Source: Anaerolineae bacterium (GTDB lineage Bacteria > Chloroflexota > Anaerolineae > JAADDB01). Taken from it: 7,242 nt of DNA. How positions within the stretch are numbered: the first letter of the stretch is position 1; each line of letters opens with the position of its first letter. Made by a program: the position numbers and the translations under genes. Location: assembly GCA_015489285.1 (NCBI GenBank), contig WGAA01000065.1, positions 1 to 7,242 of the forward strand, in the 5' to 3' direction. The notes beneath the pieces were generated by a model, which did not search any database, was not told where the DNA came from, and saw only the letters and a list, made by a program, of their open reading frames with translations. This document shows positions 5,540-7,242 of this stretch, one piece after another.

Positions 5540-6937
5540 TTAGGCCGGGGCGAGGGGTTCGGCCAGGAGGTCGTAGGGCAGTGTCTGGACGACGCGCACC
5601 CGGTAGAACCGGTCCGGCTGTAGGGCCCCCGCAACGATGACGTAGCCGTCGATCTCCGGTGCCTCCCGGTAGGAGCGGGTCAGCGTGACGGTCTCGTCCT
5701 CGCCGAGCCCCCAGGCTTCGGCCTCGGGGTCGCCGTGACGGATGACCCGTTCGGCCAGGACGAGCAATTCTCGGCCCTCCCAGGCCCGGTTCTTTTCCCA
5801 GGAGATGGCTTGCTGGTGCGCCATGAGGCGGTGCCATCGTTCCTCTTTCACCTCATCGGGGACCTGGTCGGGAAGTTGGGCCGCGGGGGTTCCCGGTTCC
5901 GCGGAGAAGGTGAACGCGCCCACTTTGTCGAAACGCACTTCGCTCATGAAGTCCAGCAGGGTCTGGAATTCCTCCTCCGTTTCCCCCGGGTAGCCCACGA
6001 TGAAGGTGGTGCGCAAGGCGATGTCGGGCATGGCCTCCCGCAATCGCTCGATGGTGCGCAGGACGTGCTCCACCCGACTGGGGCGTCGCATCCGTTTCAG
6101 GGTCCGTGGGTCCCCGTGCTGGAGGGGTAAATCCAGGTAGTGGAGGATGGGCTCGTGGGTGGCCATGACCTCGATGAGCGCATCGCTGATGTGGCCGGGA
6201 TAGGCGTACATCAATCGCAGCCAACCGAGGTCCGGCGTGCGTTCTACGATGGCGTGAAGGAGACGGGGCAGGGCGTGGGGATCTCCCCAATCCCGGCCGT
6301 AATCGGTGGTGTCCTGGGCGACGAGGATGAGCTCCCGGGCTCCCCCCGCAACGAGGGATTGGGCCTCCTCTACGATGTCCGCGAAGGGGCGGCTGCGGAG
6401 TTTCCCCTTGAAGGAGGGGATGGTGCAGAAGGCGCAGGAGGCGTTGCAGCCGTCCGCGATCTTCACGTACGCGGTGGCGCGGAGGGGACGGGCCCGGGCC
6501 GATGGGGGAGGGTGTTTGGGCGGTCCGAGGCGTTGCGGTCGGGGATGCCCCTCCCGGATGTCGTGCACCAGGTCCGCGATTTCCATCCAGCGGAGGGTGC
6601 CCAGGAGGCCGTCCACCTGGGGAACCCGGGCTATAATGCTTTCCGGATCCCGTTCGACCAGGCATCCCGCGGCAATGAGCCGTTGGTGGGGTTTTTTGCG
6701 TCGGGCTAGGGTGTCGATGTAGTGGAGGGATTCTTCCTTGGCCGATTGGAGGAAGCCGCACGTGTTGACGATGAGCACGTCCGCGCTTTCGGGGTCGAGG
6801 GTGGCGCGGTACCCGGCCCGTTCCAGGAGGACGCCCATGCCCTCGCTGTCGACCGTGTTCTTGGGACATCCTAAGGACAGGATGTAATAGCGGGGTCCGT
6901 TGGTTTCGGCTCGTGGGGAGGAGGGGTTTCTGCTCAT
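5540..6937 (-). CDS. rimO: Ribosomal protein S12 methylthiotransferase RimO
   Basis: RimO is a radical-SAM enzyme with two [4Fe-4S] clusters that methylthiolates the conserved aspartate (Asp88/89) of ribosomal protein S12. The 465-aa product is full length. The N-terminal UPF0004 domain has C24 in SLGCPKNTVDSE, C60 in VNTCGF and C92 in AAGCLVER. The radical-SAM motif is C164-x3-C168-x2-C171 (GCNASCAFCTIP). RimO-type features follow: LVAQDTTDYG (205-214), DLPLQH (269-274) and FIVGYPGET (312-320). A C-terminal TRAM domain covers about 384-450 and contains YREAPEIDG (423-431). These separate it from MiaB. I chose ATG 6937 because it overlaps the upstream stop as ATGA and has GGAG five bases upstream; a longer frame to 7180 would lie over the RodZ-like gene and has low-complexity sequence. 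The stop is TAA 5540-5542. Confidence 0.97.
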   Translation of the reverse strand: MSRNPSSPRAETNGPRYYILSLGCPKNTVDSEGMGVLLERAGYRATLDPESADVLIVNTCGFLQSAKEESLHYIDTLARRKKPHQRLIAAGCLVERDPESIIARVPQVDGLLGTLRWMEIADLVHDIREGHPRPQRLGPPKHPPPSARARPLRATAYVKIADGCNASCAFCTIPSFKGKLRSRPFADIVEEAQSLVAGGARELILVAQDTTDYGRDWGDPHALPRLLHAIVERTPDLGWLRLMYAYPGHISDALIEVMATHEPILHYLDLPLQHGDPRTLKRMRRPSRVEHVLRTIERLREAMPDIALRTTFIVGYPGETEEEFQTLLDFMSEVRFDKVGAFTFSAEPGTPAAQLPDQVPDEVKEERWHRLMAHQQAISWEKNRAWEGRELLVLAERVIRHGDPEAEAWGLGEDETVTLTRSYREAPEIDGYVIVAGALQPDRFYRVRVVQTLPYDLLAEPLAPA

Positions 6938-7242
6938 GATGTCTCCGGTGTGGGAGTCGGTGTGAGCCGTTGGACCTTGCCGTCCTTCAGGGTGAAGACC
7001 CAGTGTTGTACTTCTCCCTGCTCGCCCAGGACGCCCAGGTCCTCGCCGTTGACGTAGAGGTGAAGGCCCCCTGCGTTCCCCGTGCGCAGGTCCACCACCC
7101 GGCCTTCCCATTCCAGCTCGGTGTCCGGTTCCACGAGGCCCTCCTGGACGACCTCCCCGTCGACGACGACGCGAAGCCACGTGCGGTCGGTGATGACCGC
7201 TCGCACGCGGAGGGTCCGCGGGAGGACCGTGGGGGTCGGGGA
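6934..7242 (-). CDS. RodZ-like DUF4115 C-terminal domain protein (5' partial)
   Basis: The frame is open to the right edge, so only the last 102 residues are visible; the N-terminal helix-turn-helix and membrane segment expected for this family would lie outside. The visible part is a DUF4115 (RodZ C-terminal) beta domain: TWLRVVVDGEVVQEG (21-35), RTGNAGG (53-59) and the characteristic VNGEDLGVLGEQGEV (64-78). A Pro/Thr-rich linker (SPTPTVLP) precedes it and a TPTPTP tail ends it. RodZ-like proteins link the MreB cytoskeleton to the membrane or act as membrane-bound regulators. The GTG at 7206 is not the start, since coding sequence continues upstream of it. The stop overlaps the rimO ATG by 4 bp, and rodZ-like plus rimO is a common gene pair. 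The identity of the missing part is inferred. Confidence 0.88.
   Translation of the reverse strand, partial: SPTPTVLPRTLRVRAVITDRTWLRVVVDGEVVQEGLVEPDTELEWEGRVVDLRTGNAGGLHLYVNGEDLGVLGEQGEVQHWVFTLKDGKVQRLTPTPTPETS

Noticed and set aside
6938..7180. An 81-residue N-terminal extension of RimO
   Set aside because: It would cover the DUF4115 gene, reads as Arg/Gly/Pro-rich low-complexity sequence, and the ATG at 6937 has a ribosome binding site and an ATGA overlap.

Overview
The window is GC-rich bacterial DNA with tightly packed genes and unusually repeat-rich intergenic spaces. The combination of genes suggests a Chloroflexota bacterium, possibly of the Anaerolineae. This rests on three things: a stand-alone XPB/Ssl2-type helicase-associated protein, a membrane-glycosyltransferase-like C-terminus, and a RodZ-type DUF4115 gene next to rimO. 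It is an inference from family knowledge, not from a marker gene.

Layout, left to right. (1) Positions 2-250 (+) hold the 3' end of a gene whose visible part resembles the C-terminal beta domain of Chloroflexota ArnT/GT39-like membrane proteins; its last codons run into a repeat array. (2) Positions 251-517 are non-coding and consist almost wholly of short tandem and composite repeats. (3) Positions 518-4557 (-) hold a four-gene operon, in transcription order: helicase-associated protein (504 aa), CPBP intramembrane protease, maf, rsgA. The first two overlap by 17 bp and the other two junctions are 4-bp ATGA overlaps. A perfect TATAAT lies 26 bp upstream of the first ATG. (4) Positions 4558-5190 are a 633-bp divergent intergenic region with inverted copies of the left-hand repeats, a cluster of three strong hairpins, and a heptamer array that ends 2 bp before the ribosome binding site of the next gene. 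(5) Positions 5191-5532 (+) encode a small YkvA-like DUF1232 membrane protein. (6) Positions 5540-7242 (-) hold rimO and, upstream of it with a 4-bp ATGA overlap, the 3' part of a RodZ-like gene that leaves the window.

The coding content is mostly housekeeping: ribosome maturation (RsgA), ribosomal protein S12 modification (RimO), nucleotide-pool or septum-related pyrophosphatase (Maf), and cell-shape scaffold (RodZ-like). I see no defence system, transposase or CRISPR array. The notable signal is the repeat system. Four sequence modules (called A to D here) are built mainly from 7-bp units around an ACG core. They occur in the same order, but inverted, on the two sides of the operon, with module D nearest the operon on both sides. 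One composite of about 117 bp (316-432 and 4895-5012) is present as a near-complete inverted pair.
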